Shown here piece after piece: positions 57,333-64,000 of a stretch of DNA of 64,000 bases. The notes below the pieces were generated by a model, which did not search any database, was not told the DNA's origin, and saw only the letters and a program-made list of their open reading frames with translations. Origin of the DNA: Pleionea mediterranea (GTDB lineage Bacteria; Pseudomonadota; Gammaproteobacteria; Enterobacterales; Kangiellaceae); NCBI RefSeq assembly GCF_003148745.1, contig NZ_QGGU01000008.1, positions 184,209-248,208 of the forward strand, given 5' to 3'. Every line of letters starts with the position of its first letter. Position 1 is the first letter of the stretch. Both the position numbers and the translations under genes were made by a program.

Positions 57333-58433
57333 ATGAAACAGTTAATATCTATAGCGATAGTTTTAGGTTCCTTAACCTATATACAGTCAACTGAAGCCGC
57401 TTCATGGCGAACCTGCAGCGGTAATAAAATTAAATGGGACAGCAATACTGTTACCATGCGAGCCAGTAATGTTAGCTTCCCATCGGGATCATCTTATCGC
57501 AGCGCCTTACAAACCGTGATCAGTCGGGTGAATGACAACCCCAGTAAATTTAACTTTAATTTATCAACCGGCGATACATCCGTGGGTTTTGATAATGGGC
57601 AAAATGAAACCTGGTTTACCAATGATTCCGACGCATTAGACGGAGCACCTGCGGTAGCCTTTAGCTGGACACACTGCTACTGGTTATTTGGCTGGCGGCA
57701 TGGCATTGATGAAGTGGATGTTGTGTTCAACAATAATGTGACTTATACCAGCTCCAGTAACAAATCGGCGCTGAATACTTATGGCGGCTCTGCTCGTCCA
57801 TTTAGAACAACGGCTACTCATGAGTTTGGTCATGCATTAGGACTGCTTCATGAAAATCGTTATTACAATATCATGGGACAGGACTGGGACTTCATTCACG
57901 CCAACGGCAATTCAACACGGGCTTACTTAGGTGAAGATGCAGCCAATGGCGCGGTTATTTTATATGGCACCACAGGCGGCTATATGGAAGATGTTTCCTT
58001 GAGTCATCATAAATACCTTGGTACCAGCGGTGAGTACAGTCGTCATCAACCGACTCGTCTGTATAATTCTTCTGGCGGTAATCTCTCCCGCTTTGGGAAT
58101 AGTGGTGAGTGGGTGTATCGTGTCAATAAAGGACAAACCGTTCGACTGGAATTAACCGCAGAAAATAATGGTAAGTCCTATCAGTCGCCTGCTGTGGGTT
58201 ACTATGTGTCCACCAACAACTATATTTCTACAGGTGATCGACGCATTGGCACAGGTTCATTAGGACTGGGACGAAACATTCCCTATACCTTTCAGCGTAC
58301 CTTAACCATTCCTTCCAATCTTAATTCTGGTCAATACTATTGGCTTGGCGCTGTGATTGATTATAACGGTGCTATTTCGGAGTCATCGGGGGTTAACAAC
58401 GCAACCTATGTGCGTATTTATGTTAATTATTAA
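57333..58433 (+). CDS. Secreted matrixin-like metalloprotease
   Basis: 366 aa. Signal peptide to about residue 22. The zinc motif HEFGHALGLLH is a full metzincin HExxHxxGxxH, followed by a Met-turn-like NIMGQ. A C-terminal CARDB/Ig-like beta domain (about 250-366; KGQTVRLELTAENNG) may bind cell-surface or matrix targets. No long pro-domain with a cysteine switch is visible, so the upstream partner may keep it inactive. AAGGAG precedes the ATG. Confidence 0.82.
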   Translation: MKQLISIAIVLGSLTYIQSTEAASWRTCSGNKIKWDSNTVTMRASNVSFPSGSSYRSALQTVISRVNDNPSKFNFNLSTGDTSVGFDNGQNETWFTNDSDALDGAPAVAFSWTHCYWLFGWRHGIDEVDVVFNNNVTYTSSSNKSALNTYGGSARPFRTTATHEFGHALGLLHENRYYNIMGQDWDFIHANGNSTRAYLGEDAANGAVILYGTTGGYMEDVSLSHHKYLGTSGEYSRHQPTRLYNSSGGNLSRFGNSGEWVYRVNKGQTVRLELTAENNGKSYQSPAVGYYVSTNNYISTGDRRIGTGSLGLGRNIPYTFQRTLTIPSNLNSGQYYWLGAVIDYNGAISESSGVNNATYVRIYVNY

Positions 58434-58463
58434 AATTCAATAATTTAACAAAAGTAAAATATT

Positions 58464-58492
58464 GAGGGCGGAATTAATCCGCCCTCTTTAAT
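58464..58492. terminator. Terminator between the protease and peroxiredoxin genes
   Basis: GAGGGCGGA-ATTAA-TCCGCCCTC is a perfect 9-bp stem followed by TTTAATTT. The flanking genes converge, so it may serve both. Confidence 0.85.
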
Positions 58493-59035
58493 TTATTTTA
58501 ACTGTTTTTTTAAGGTTTTAAGATCGGCAAAGATCTGCTCCACATGTGATTTTGGATTAACCTCTTGATAATGTTTTACTATATTGCCCGAACCATCGAC
58601 AATAAAAGTTTCGCGGCGGGTATGAGGCCAGGGTAAGTAATTCACCATGTCTAACTTTTTCGACAGCGACTTATCAACATCCGCCAGCAAATCAAATTCA
58701 ACATTATAAGTTTTGGCAAATGACTTATGTGATTCGACATCATCCAGGCTGATGCCAACAATTTCTAATCCAAGTTCTTGAAATTTTTTATGATTCTTAG
58801 CAAAGTTTTCAGCTTCGATACTACAGCCTGGCGTATTGTCCTTTGGGTAAAAATAATAGGCCACCCACTTGCCTTCGTATTTATTGTCCGATATCACCTC
58901 TCCAGCCTGATTTTTTAATTCAAATTCTGGAAACAATGCACCGGTCCAGTCTTTTGCCTCTACAACCGAGGGTGTCATAATGGCAGCCATAGTGACCATA
59001 AAAAACAATAAAGTCATTCGATTAATCAGTTTCAT
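58493..59035 (-). CDS. Exported peroxiredoxin, single-Cys BCP type
   Basis: 180 aa. Signal peptide (about 1-27), then a thioredoxin-fold AhpC/TSA domain. The peroxidatic Cys is in YPKDNTPGCSIEAENF; it is the only Cys in the protein, so it works as a 1-Cys enzyme and needs an outside reductant. Probable role: reduction of peroxides in the periplasm. Confidence 0.85.
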   Translation of the reverse strand: MKLINRMTLLFFMVTMAAIMTPSVVEAKDWTGALFPEFELKNQAGEVISDNKYEGKWVAYYFYPKDNTPGCSIEAENFAKNHKKFQELGLEIVGISLDDVESHKSFAKTYNVEFDLLADVDKSLSKKLDMVNYLPWPHTRRETFIVDGSGNIVKHYQEVNPKSHVEQIFADLKTLKKQLK

Positions 59036-59076
59036 AAATAATCAGCCTTTTTAACCATCCATCAAGCATCGTTTTT

Positions 59077-59136
59077 GCAGCTCTTTAAGCAGCTCTTTGT
59101 GCAAATCTTTATACAGCTGTTTTTGTAACTGTTTCT
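59077..59136. repeat. 12-bp degenerate tandem repeat upstream of peroxiredoxin
   Basis: Five consecutive 12-bp units, the first two GCAGCTCTTTAA and GCAGCTCTTTGT, then three more diverged copies. On the minus strand the repeat lies inside a 28-codon frame (59148-59062) with regularly spaced Cys, see findings. Confidence 0.65.
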
Positions 59137-59204
59137 ACAATTTTGCATAAAAATAATACAAAGTACGATAACCTAATGCATGTTCATTTATTAAATGAGA
59201 ATGT

Positions 59205-59411
59205 TTGTCTTACACTGGTAAAAATACGCCTGTTAGCGCCAAATTTCTACCGCTATCTGTTTTCCAAGTTATGTTTGCAATATCATCTTTGAATGGGCAT
59301 GTTACTAAGTTATCTCTTACCGCCTATTTGTACGACGAAGGCGCCAAAGCGGATCACACAATAAACTGCTATTCGCTGTCTGGCGACATGATAGCCGAAT
59401 GCCAGCAGTGA
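59205..59411 (+). CDS. Doubtful small ORF upstream of queG
   Basis: 68 codons from a TTG with a TGAGAA site a few bases before it. The second half (KLSLTAYLYDEGAKADHTINC) looks protein-like, but I know no family and no Met start exists. It fills most of the 433-bp gap between peroxiredoxin and queG. It may be chance. Confidence 0.25.
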   Translation: MSYTGKNTPVSAKFLPLSVFQVMFAISSLNGHVTKLSLTAYLYDEGAKADHTINCYSLSGDMIAECQQ

Positions 59412-59468
59412 TTAGCCATTCATTGGCTCAGTGGATATAATGCTCAAAACCTTAACCCATGAGTTCCT

Positions 59469-60614
59469 GTGACAAGCTTATCTTCACCGAAACAACTTAA
59501 AGCTTATATAAAGCAGCAAGCGACGTCGCTTGGTTTTCAGCAATGCGGTGTTGCCCAGGCAGATATTCCCTCCCATGTTGAAAAGTATAAAGAGTGGTTA
59601 AAACAGGGCTACCATGGCGATATGGGCTATATGGCTGATCGGGAAGCCCTTCGCAGTGATCCTACAAGCCTGGTACCCGGTACACTGTCCGTTATCAGTG
59701 TGCGTTTGAATTATGTGCCGACCCCGGCAAAGTTCGCTGAAACTCTGGAAGACAGCAGCAAAGCCATTGTGTCTCGCTACGCCCTTGGCCGTGATTACCA
59801 CAAGTTGATGCGTAAAAAACTGGCAAAGCTGGCCAAACAACTTGAGCAGCTGTCCGAAAACTTATCTTATCGGGTGTTTGTCGATAGCGCTCCTGTGCTG
59901 GAACGCGCTTACGGCGAAGAAGCCGGCCTTGGCTGGATTGGCAAAAACACCATGTTAATTAACGAGTCAGAAGGCTCTTTCTTTTTTCTGGGTGAAATTC
60001 TAACCAACTTACCGTTGGAAGCAGATGAAAAGCCGGAAAATTTATGCGGTAAATGCACTTCCTGTATCAGTATATGCCCAACACAAGCCATCGTTGCACC
60101 TTACACGGTAGACGCTCGTAAATGCATCTCGTACCTGACCATTGAACATTTTGGTTCAATCCCCGAGTCACTGCGCCCGCTTATGGGCAATCGCATTTAT
60201 GGCTGCGACGACTGCCAGCTGGTCTGTCCCTGGAATCGATACGCCAAAGCAACCGACATAGATGACTTTTCGCCTCGACACGGCTTAGACAATATTGAAT
60301 TGCTCGAGCTATTTTTATGGAGTGAAGAAACGTTTTTAAAAAACTTTGAAGGCTCACCCATCCGGCGAATTGGATTTGAGCGATGGCAACGTAACATTTC
60401 GATTGCATTAGGCAATGCAGAATATTCACCGCGTATTTTAGAAGCCCTGAATCAATGCCTTAACACAACCGATTCCGACTTAATTAAAGAACACGTCACG
60501 TGGGCAATAAAGCAACAACAAAATAAAAAGCAGACAATTGCGATTTCAGAGCCAGATAATAATCAAAAAAAACTGATACGAACCACTCGAAAAATTGTTA
60601 AGCACCTAGAGTGA
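59469..60614 (+). CDS. queG: Epoxyqueuosine reductase
   Basis: 381 aa from a GTG start. Two [4Fe-4S] motifs, CGKCTSCISICP and CDDCQLVCPWNRYA, and the cobalamin-binding N-terminal domain are in place. It makes the last step of queuosine in tRNA. An ATG at 59459 is out of frame. The gene stands directly before the cassette array, which is read towards it. Confidence 0.94.
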   Translation: MTSLSSPKQLKAYIKQQATSLGFQQCGVAQADIPSHVEKYKEWLKQGYHGDMGYMADREALRSDPTSLVPGTLSVISVRLNYVPTPAKFAETLEDSSKAIVSRYALGRDYHKLMRKKLAKLAKQLEQLSENLSYRVFVDSAPVLERAYGEEAGLGWIGKNTMLINESEGSFFFLGEILTNLPLEADEKPENLCGKCTSCISICPTQAIVAPYTVDARKCISYLTIEHFGSIPESLRPLMGNRIYGCDDCQLVCPWNRYAKATDIDDFSPRHGLDNIELLELFLWSEETFLKNFEGSPIRRIGFERWQRNISIALGNAEYSPRILEALNQCLNTTDSDLIKEHVTWAIKQQQNKKQTIAISEPDNNQKKLIRTTRKIVKHLE

Positions 60615-60773
60615 GTCTTAAGTGTATTAACAAGTCCTTTTAATTGGCATCGTACATACTTGAACTAAATATTTTTATTAACAGCATGACATAACGTACA
60701 CTTTCTCACTTAACATTAGTAAATGTTTAACGCCAAATTGAGACGTGTGATCTTGCACCCTGATACTGGACTA

Positions 60774-61634
60774 CTATACATTGGCAGTCTCATAGTCTTC
60801 AGGTGATAAATATCCGATACTTGAGTGCAACCGCTGCTTATTGTAAAAATCAATATACAAAACAAACTCTCTTCTAATCTGTTTAATATTATCAAATACT
60901 TTCTGATAAAACGATTCGGTTTTAAATGTATGAAAGAAAGATTCCGCTGTTGGGTTATCCAAACAGCGTCCTTTACCACTCATGCTGGGTGTCAGGCCGG
61001 ATTCCTTAAGAGCTCGTTGAAAATTAAGCCCTGCATACTCAATTCCCTGATCTGTGTGAAAGATTAAATTTTGGGTTATCTTTCTTCTACTCAACGCCAT
61101 TTTCAACGCAGCAAAGGTAAAGTTAAAATCCCTTGTATGTGATATCGACCAGCCGACTATTTTTCTAGAAAAGGCATCCATTATTGTTGCAAGATAAACC
61201 CACCTTCTCTCTCGCGTTTTCAAATAAGTGAAGTCCGCTACCCACTGTTGGTTTGGCTGATGAGCTGGCGGTGCTAACTTTAGTAGGTTCTTAACTTTCT
61301 GGTAACGTTCTCGTCGCTTTGGATTGAATGTGTACAAGCCAACCACACTAGCTAAAATACCATTTTCTCGCATAATTCTAGCCACTCGTCGTCGCGAACA
61401 AGTTACTCCTTTACTCCTAAGTAGCCGGTACATTCTCGGACTGCCATAAGCTTTAGCTCTTCCACGATGATAACGCTTTATGGCCTTCAATAGAACGGTA
61501 TCCGCTACACTTACCTTTGGTCGCTGATGCTTTTCCCAGTAATAGAAGCCACTTTTAGAAACACCGAACCTGCGACACATCCAGCAGATTGAAAAGTTAT
61601 TTCTGTGTTGCTCTATAAAACGAAAAATATCTAC
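60774..61634 (-). CDS. IS3-family transposase OrfB
   Basis: 286 codons read from the -1 frameshift point; an internal ATG at 61580 would give 268 aa. Integrase core with WVADFTYL (Asp), FHTDQGIEY (Asp) and NPTAESFFHTFK (Glu). The N-terminal stretch VDIFRFIEQHRNNFSICWMC continues upstream of the ATG and matches other IS3 OrfB proteins, so the OrfAB fusion is the transposase. Confidence 0.92.
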   Translation of the reverse strand, partial: VDIFRFIEQHRNNFSICWMCRRFGVSKSGFYYWEKHQRPKVSVADTVLLKAIKRYHRGRAKAYGSPRMYRLLRSKGVTCSRRRVARIMRENGILASVVGLYTFNPKRRERYQKVKNLLKLAPPAHQPNQQWVADFTYLKTRERRWVYLATIMDAFSRKIVGWSISHTRDFNFTFAALKMALSRRKITQNLIFHTDQGIEYAGLNFQRALKESGLTPSMSGKGRCLDNPTAESFFHTFKTESFYQKVFDNIKQIRREFVLYIDFYNKQRLHSSIGYLSPEDYETANV

Positions 61635-61954
61635 TTTTTTTGCTGAGAAAAGCGTTTGACCTTTTTTAAGAAATCCCGCTCCCTTTGAGTCTCTTTAAGC
61701 TGCTTTTCGAGCTGCTTTATTCTTCGATTCGCCTCAATTAATTCCGTCTCTTCAACAATATCAGCTTCTGAATCACCACCTTTAATCTGGCCTCGTTTCA
61801 TCTCCATCCTCCAGCGGTAAAGCATTACGGGGTGTATTCCCAAGTGCTCTGCAACTTCTAATGCTAGAAGATCGGGGTGATACGTCAATAGTACGGCTAA
61901 TCGCTTGAAGTTATTACTATATCTATCGTACTCTTTACTATATGTTTTTGGCAT
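61631..61954 (-). CDS. IS3-family OrfA
   Basis: 107 aa. Helix-turn-helix (about 28-55; ALEVAEHLGIHPVMLYRW) and a C-terminal leucine-zipper coiled coil (about 70-98). Near its 3' end the heptamer A AAA AAG (61640-61634) precedes the TAG stop and allows -1 frameshifting into OrfB. Confidence 0.92.
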   Translation of the reverse strand: MPKTYSKEYDRYSNNFKRLAVLLTYHPDLLALEVAEHLGIHPVMLYRWRMEMKRGQIKGGDSEADIVEETELIEANRRIKQLEKQLKETQRERDFLKKVKRFSQQKK

Positions 61955-62046
61955 CTTGCATTTCCTCGCTAGACTTTAGGTGTCTAGTATCAGGGTGCAA
62001 GATCACGTGCGTTTTTTCGCGTCGATTCAGATGTATTGTTAAATAC

Positions 62047-62403
62047 TTATTCACAGTAATTGACGGACTTATTACATACCCTTGGAGAGCCGGAAGTAAT
62101 AATATCCTTAAAAAGCCAATTATTCTTTGACTTGTAAAATCGATACGACATCCCTGCTCCACATCTACCAAAGTAGGTTGTTAATTGCACCCCACTCATA
62201 AAATCATCACTCTCTTCTTTAATTGTCTCAGAGAAAAAATGGATCGAAGATATTTTTAATGAATTCTCATTTTTAATTTGAGAAAGCATAATTGCTATGT
62301 CCTTTTCTTGCAGTTGAGCTGGAATATTGATACTTGGACATAATTCAGCCGTGTGAATAGTCAATGAAAGCGTATTGGCTAAAATTGACAGTATTATTTT
62401 CAT
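62047..62403 (-). CDS. Small secreted protein, integron cassette gene
   Basis: 118 aa. A signal-like N-terminus (about 1-19, ending HTA) and four Cys in the mature part (about 22, 81, 109 and 117). I do not recognise the family. The start lies 5 bp after the attC at 62408 and the stop 2 bp before the next attC, the tight packing of a gene cassette. Confidence 0.65.
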   Translation of the reverse strand: MKIILSILANTLSLTIHTAELCPSINIPAQLQEKDIAIMLSQIKNENSLKISSIHFFSETIKEESDDFMSGVQLTTYFGRCGAGMSYRFYKSKNNWLFKDIITSGSPRVCNKSVNYCE

Positions 62404-62407
62404 ATGT

Positions 62408-62466
62408 ATTTAACGCTCAGCTAAGGGACAAAGCGCGCAGTGCTTTGTCCCGCCGCATTGTTAGGC
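62408..62466 (-). other. attC recombination site
   Basis: 59 bp on the minus strand: R'' GCCTAAC, an arm GGGACAAAGC, loop ACTGCGC, arm GCTTTGTCCC, then TTAGCTGAGC and R' GTTAAAT. R'' and R' match RYYYAAC and GTTRRRY. The sequence between a gene stop (62469) and the next gene start (62403) is nothing but this site. Confidence 0.88.
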
Positions 62467-62468
62467 CA

Positions 62469-63302
62469 TTATTTGAAGACATATATGACCTCCCCAATGA
62501 TGCGATCACTGGCAACATAGCCCCAAAATCTACTATCTGCCGAGTTATCTCTATTATCGCCCATAAAGAAGTAGCTTTTTTCTGGGACTACGATTTCTTC
62601 CATGTCTCTAGATGGCCGCATTTTTAGTCGTTGAATTAAATGTGTGATTCCGCTCAGGTTCTGCTCATAGACTGATAGCAGATCTGTTTCATATAACATT
62701 TCTGTGGCCAATACAGCGCCATTAATAGAAATATCATTACCTCTAATAGCTACTGTGTCTCCGGGGAGAGCTATAAGCCTCTTAACAAAAGGAATATCTT
62801 TATGAGGAGGATAAAATGCATACAGCCTTCCTCTCTGCATTAGATCAGCTGAGGCTAATTCCTTGCTAGATATAGTAATACCATAAGTTCCATATGTTCG
62901 GTAACCAAGCTTCTGAACAATGATATGGTTACCCGGATCTATTGTTGGCTGCATTGATGAGGAAGGGAAAACATAAGGCTCATACAAAAAGGAACGAAAG
63001 AGAAAGACTGCTGAGAAAAAAGCAGCATAAATGGCTGGGATACCCCACCATTTAGAGTACCAAGCCCGCTCACCAGAATACTCAAAAATCTTTACTATAA
63101 AATACGCATGAATCGGGCAAATCAATGAAAAGGCAGCCGCAAATAGCGTTTGATATTTCCAGTCGATTACAGAAACAGCACAAGAGAGAATAAAGTAAAG
63201 CCAAAATAGCTTTGGCCTATTTAAGTATAGAAATGTGAATGCCTGTAGAATTACTCCTAAGAGTATGGCTATCCATGCTTTCGGCTTCCAATTGATGCTC
63301 AA
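62469..63302 (-). CDS. lepB: Signal peptidase I, integron cassette gene
   Basis: 277 aa, S26 family. TTG start with AGGTGAG upstream. An extra membrane region of about four helices (about 8-105) precedes the catalytic domain. The Ser-Lys dyad is Ser116 (PSSSMQPT) and Lys174 (PFVKRLIALPGD); GDNRDNSADSRFWG follows. It looks functional. A housekeeping-type protease as a cassette cargo is unusual; it may process cassette-borne or other secreted proteins. It lies between two attC boxes. Confidence 0.85.
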   Translation of the reverse strand: MSINWKPKAWIAILLGVILQAFTFLYLNRPKLFWLYFILSCAVSVIDWKYQTLFAAAFSLICPIHAYFIVKIFEYSGERAWYSKWWGIPAIYAAFFSAVFLFRSFLYEPYVFPSSSMQPTIDPGNHIIVQKLGYRTYGTYGITISSKELASADLMQRGRLYAFYPPHKDIPFVKRLIALPGDTVAIRGNDISINGAVLATEMLYETDLLSVYEQNLSGITHLIQRLKMRPSRDMEEIVVPEKSYFFMGDNRDNSADSRFWGYVASDRIIGEVIYVFK

Positions 63303-63323
63303 AGTCTCACCTTGTTTTTGTGG

Positions 63324-63430
63324 GCCTAACGCCGCAATTACCGGCCTGAACGTAGTTGTTTATTTTGTGTCATCGTAGCTGAAAAGCACAAAACAAACAA
63401 CGCAGTGGATGTCCAGCCAGCTTGCTGGCG
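63324..63430 (-). other. Probable attC of the preceding cassette, left half unclear
   Basis: R' GTTAGGC (63330-63324) lies 21 nt before the lepB start. Upstream a 14-bp stem with one mismatch (TTGTTTGTTTTGTG with CACAAAATAAACAA) forms the centre of a long attC. I cannot find a matching RYYYAAC R'' box before the stop of the neighbouring gene, so the site is degenerate or of another type. Confidence 0.5.
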
Positions 63431-63438
63431 AGGGTAGA

Positions 63439-63826
63439 TTACGGGCCGTCATAAGACATTATTGCCACTAGCTCGGCTCTCGGTTGCGTATTAAGGGTTA
63501 TTACCCATTGCTCCATAAGTTGACCACCACGAAATATTTGATAGGACGTCGTCGCAAGGTACTGCGTTGTGGTTTCTTTTTTATAAGTAAAGCCACTATT
63601 ATTTGGTGGCAATCAAGCTTCCATACTGTTTTGTAAAGTCGCAGGTTCGCCCTGGTGAACGAAGACGGAGCATAGCGTATTATCTAATACTGTAAGGCCG
63701 AACCGACCCTGTTCATTTTTTAGGTGCCATGCTTTACCAGCATTTCCGCTTAGATATTTTTGAGCGGCATCACCGCTAACTGGGCTACCCCCCCATCTCC
63801 AGAGCTTGACTCTCAACAAATCCTTT
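63439..63826 (-). pseudogene. Broken gene with a frameshift and an in-frame TGA
   Basis: The frame codes for GNAGKAWHLKNEQGRF and NTLCSVFVHQGEP, then has TGA at 63615-63613, and continues in the same frame for 58 codons (FTYKKETTTQYLATTSYQIF) to TAA at 63441-63439. At a G7 run (63789-63795) the frame changes: reading it as G6 joins ESQALEMGG to the body. The N-terminus is cut off near 63830 by the neighbouring IS. I do not recognise a named function. Confidence 0.65.
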
Positions 63827-63839
63827 TTAAGTTATGGCT

Positions 63840-64000
63840 GATGCGATGAACACCTCCCTACTAACGGCGTCATAATGCGCCATACTTAGTTTTGGAACTT
63901 AAGTAATCAGAGAGGTATTCATCATGAATAATATTAAACTAGTTTCTATTGATTTAGCAAAGAACGTATTCCAAGTTTGTGGTATTAATCAGGCAGGTAA
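63840..64000 (+). mobile_element. Left end of an IS110-family element
   Basis: The boundary near 63830-63845 is inferred from where the broken neighbouring gene stops. GATGAACACCTC (63845-63856) and GAGGTATTCATC (63912-63923) form a 12-bp inverted repeat with one mismatch on either side of a short leader. The left non-coding end is only about 90 bp. The element runs off the window. Confidence 0.55.
63924..64000 (+). CDS. IS110-family transposase, N-terminus
   Basis: 25 codons visible, beginning MNNIKLVSIDLAKNVFQVCG. The SIDLAKNVFQV motif, with the first catalytic Asp, is typical of DEDD transposases of the IS110/IS1111 family. GAGAGGT precedes the ATG. Cut by the window edge. Confidence 0.8.
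   Translation, partial: MNNIKLVSIDLAKNVFQVCGINQAG

Larger units (their letters stand above)
60748..62005 (-). mobile_element. IS3-family insertion sequence
   Basis: 1258 bp. 24-bp terminal inverted repeats with one mismatch (60748-60771 and 61982-62005), beginning TGATCTTGCACCCTGATACT. The flanks are a direct CGTG on both sides (60744-60747 and 62006-62009), a 4-bp target duplication. It carries orfA and orfB with a slippery A AAA AAG; both frames are open and the DDE residues are kept, so it looks active. Confidence 0.93.
60725..62044 (-). other. attC site split by IS3-family insertion
   Basis: On the minus strand ATTTAAC (62044-62038, R'') begins 2 nt after the stop of the 118-aa cassette gene, and GTTAAAC (60731-60725, R') closes the site. 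Between them lie GACGCG / CGCACGTC arms. Without the IS and one CGTG copy the site is 58 bp, the normal size for attC. The R'' and R' boxes fit RYYYAAC and GTTRRRY. Confidence 0.75.

Noticed and set aside
60716..60979. 87-codon and 80-codon ORFs near the IS3 left end
   Set aside because: They cross the inverted repeat or lie inside orfB in other frames.
61938..62171. 77-codon ORF crossing the right end of the IS3 element
   Set aside because: It spans the IS end and the split attC, so it arose by the insertion.
62408..62466. Reading the attC as a plain terminator between two minus-strand genes
   Set aside because: The stem has no T-run, and both ends carry RYYYAAC and GTTRRRY boxes tightly packed between genes, which a terminator would not need.
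1..64000. tRNA, rRNA and CRISPR arrays
   Set aside because: I looked for T-loop motifs, conserved rRNA segments and regular spaced repeats and found none. The tandem repeats seen have no spacers.

Overview
The window looks like chromosome of a free-living, probably marine gammaproteobacterium with moderate to low G+C. The evidence is gene order and family membership: the yceD-rpmF-plsX-fabHDG-acpP-fabF-pabC-mltG-tmk-holB-pilZ-tatD cluster, a TyrR-type regulator with perfect TyrR boxes, MnmC, CmoA/CmoB, a Gac/Rsm-type small RNA and a complete pel operon. The family is not certain; an Oceanospirillales/Kangiellaceae-like organism would fit. I saw no rRNA, tRNA or CRISPR array.

Layout. 1-12.9 kb (mostly minus strand): tyrR, then the lipid-synthesis/murein/replication cluster. 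13-24 kb: maf, a membrane diguanylate cyclase, leuCDB with a divergent LysR regulator and a palindromic operator candidate, pdxB, folE and mnmC. 24.1-24.8 kb: a gene-free gap holding, on the minus strand, a CsrB/RsmZ-like small RNA with about 14 GGA motifs, a UUCG-loop terminator, a sigma70-like promoter and a perfect GacA/UvrY box. 24.8-38.6 kb: a queuosine mannosyltransferase-like protein, a split MFS/spermidine-synthase-like pair, the transsulfuration pair, pepE, cheY, cmoAB, rluA, sseA, a degenerate HD-GYP protein, a TrmB-like methyltransferase and an ECF sigma/ChrR pair. 38.9-43.5 kb: purC, a PAS-GGDEF protein with no ordinary start codon, and a CBS-domain membrane protein. 43.9-56.1 kb: pelABCDEFG, with the c-di-GMP RxxD site kept in PelD. 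56.4-58.4 kb: a secreted matrixin-like protease and a secreted partner with an NTR/TIMP-like pattern. 58.5-60.6 kb: peroxiredoxin and queG.

60.7-64 kb is mobile: an integron cassette array read on the minus strand. One clear attC (62408-62466) separates a signal peptidase I cassette from a small secreted-protein cassette. The attC of the second cassette is split by an IS3-family element with 24-bp ends and a 4-bp target duplication. To the right are a half-recognisable attC, a broken cassette-like gene (frameshift plus in-frame TGA) and the start of an IS110-family transposase. No integrase is visible.

How parts may work together: two GGDEF proteins, a degenerate HD-GYP protein, PelD and a Gac/Rsm-type RNA suggest a biofilm switch governed by c-di-GMP and CsrA/RsmA. 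Several genes modify tRNA (mnmC, cmoA, cmoB, rluA, queG, the mannosyltransferase-like gene, a TrmB-like gene). Short degenerate tandem repeats of 12-17 bp recur in at least four intergenic or start regions.
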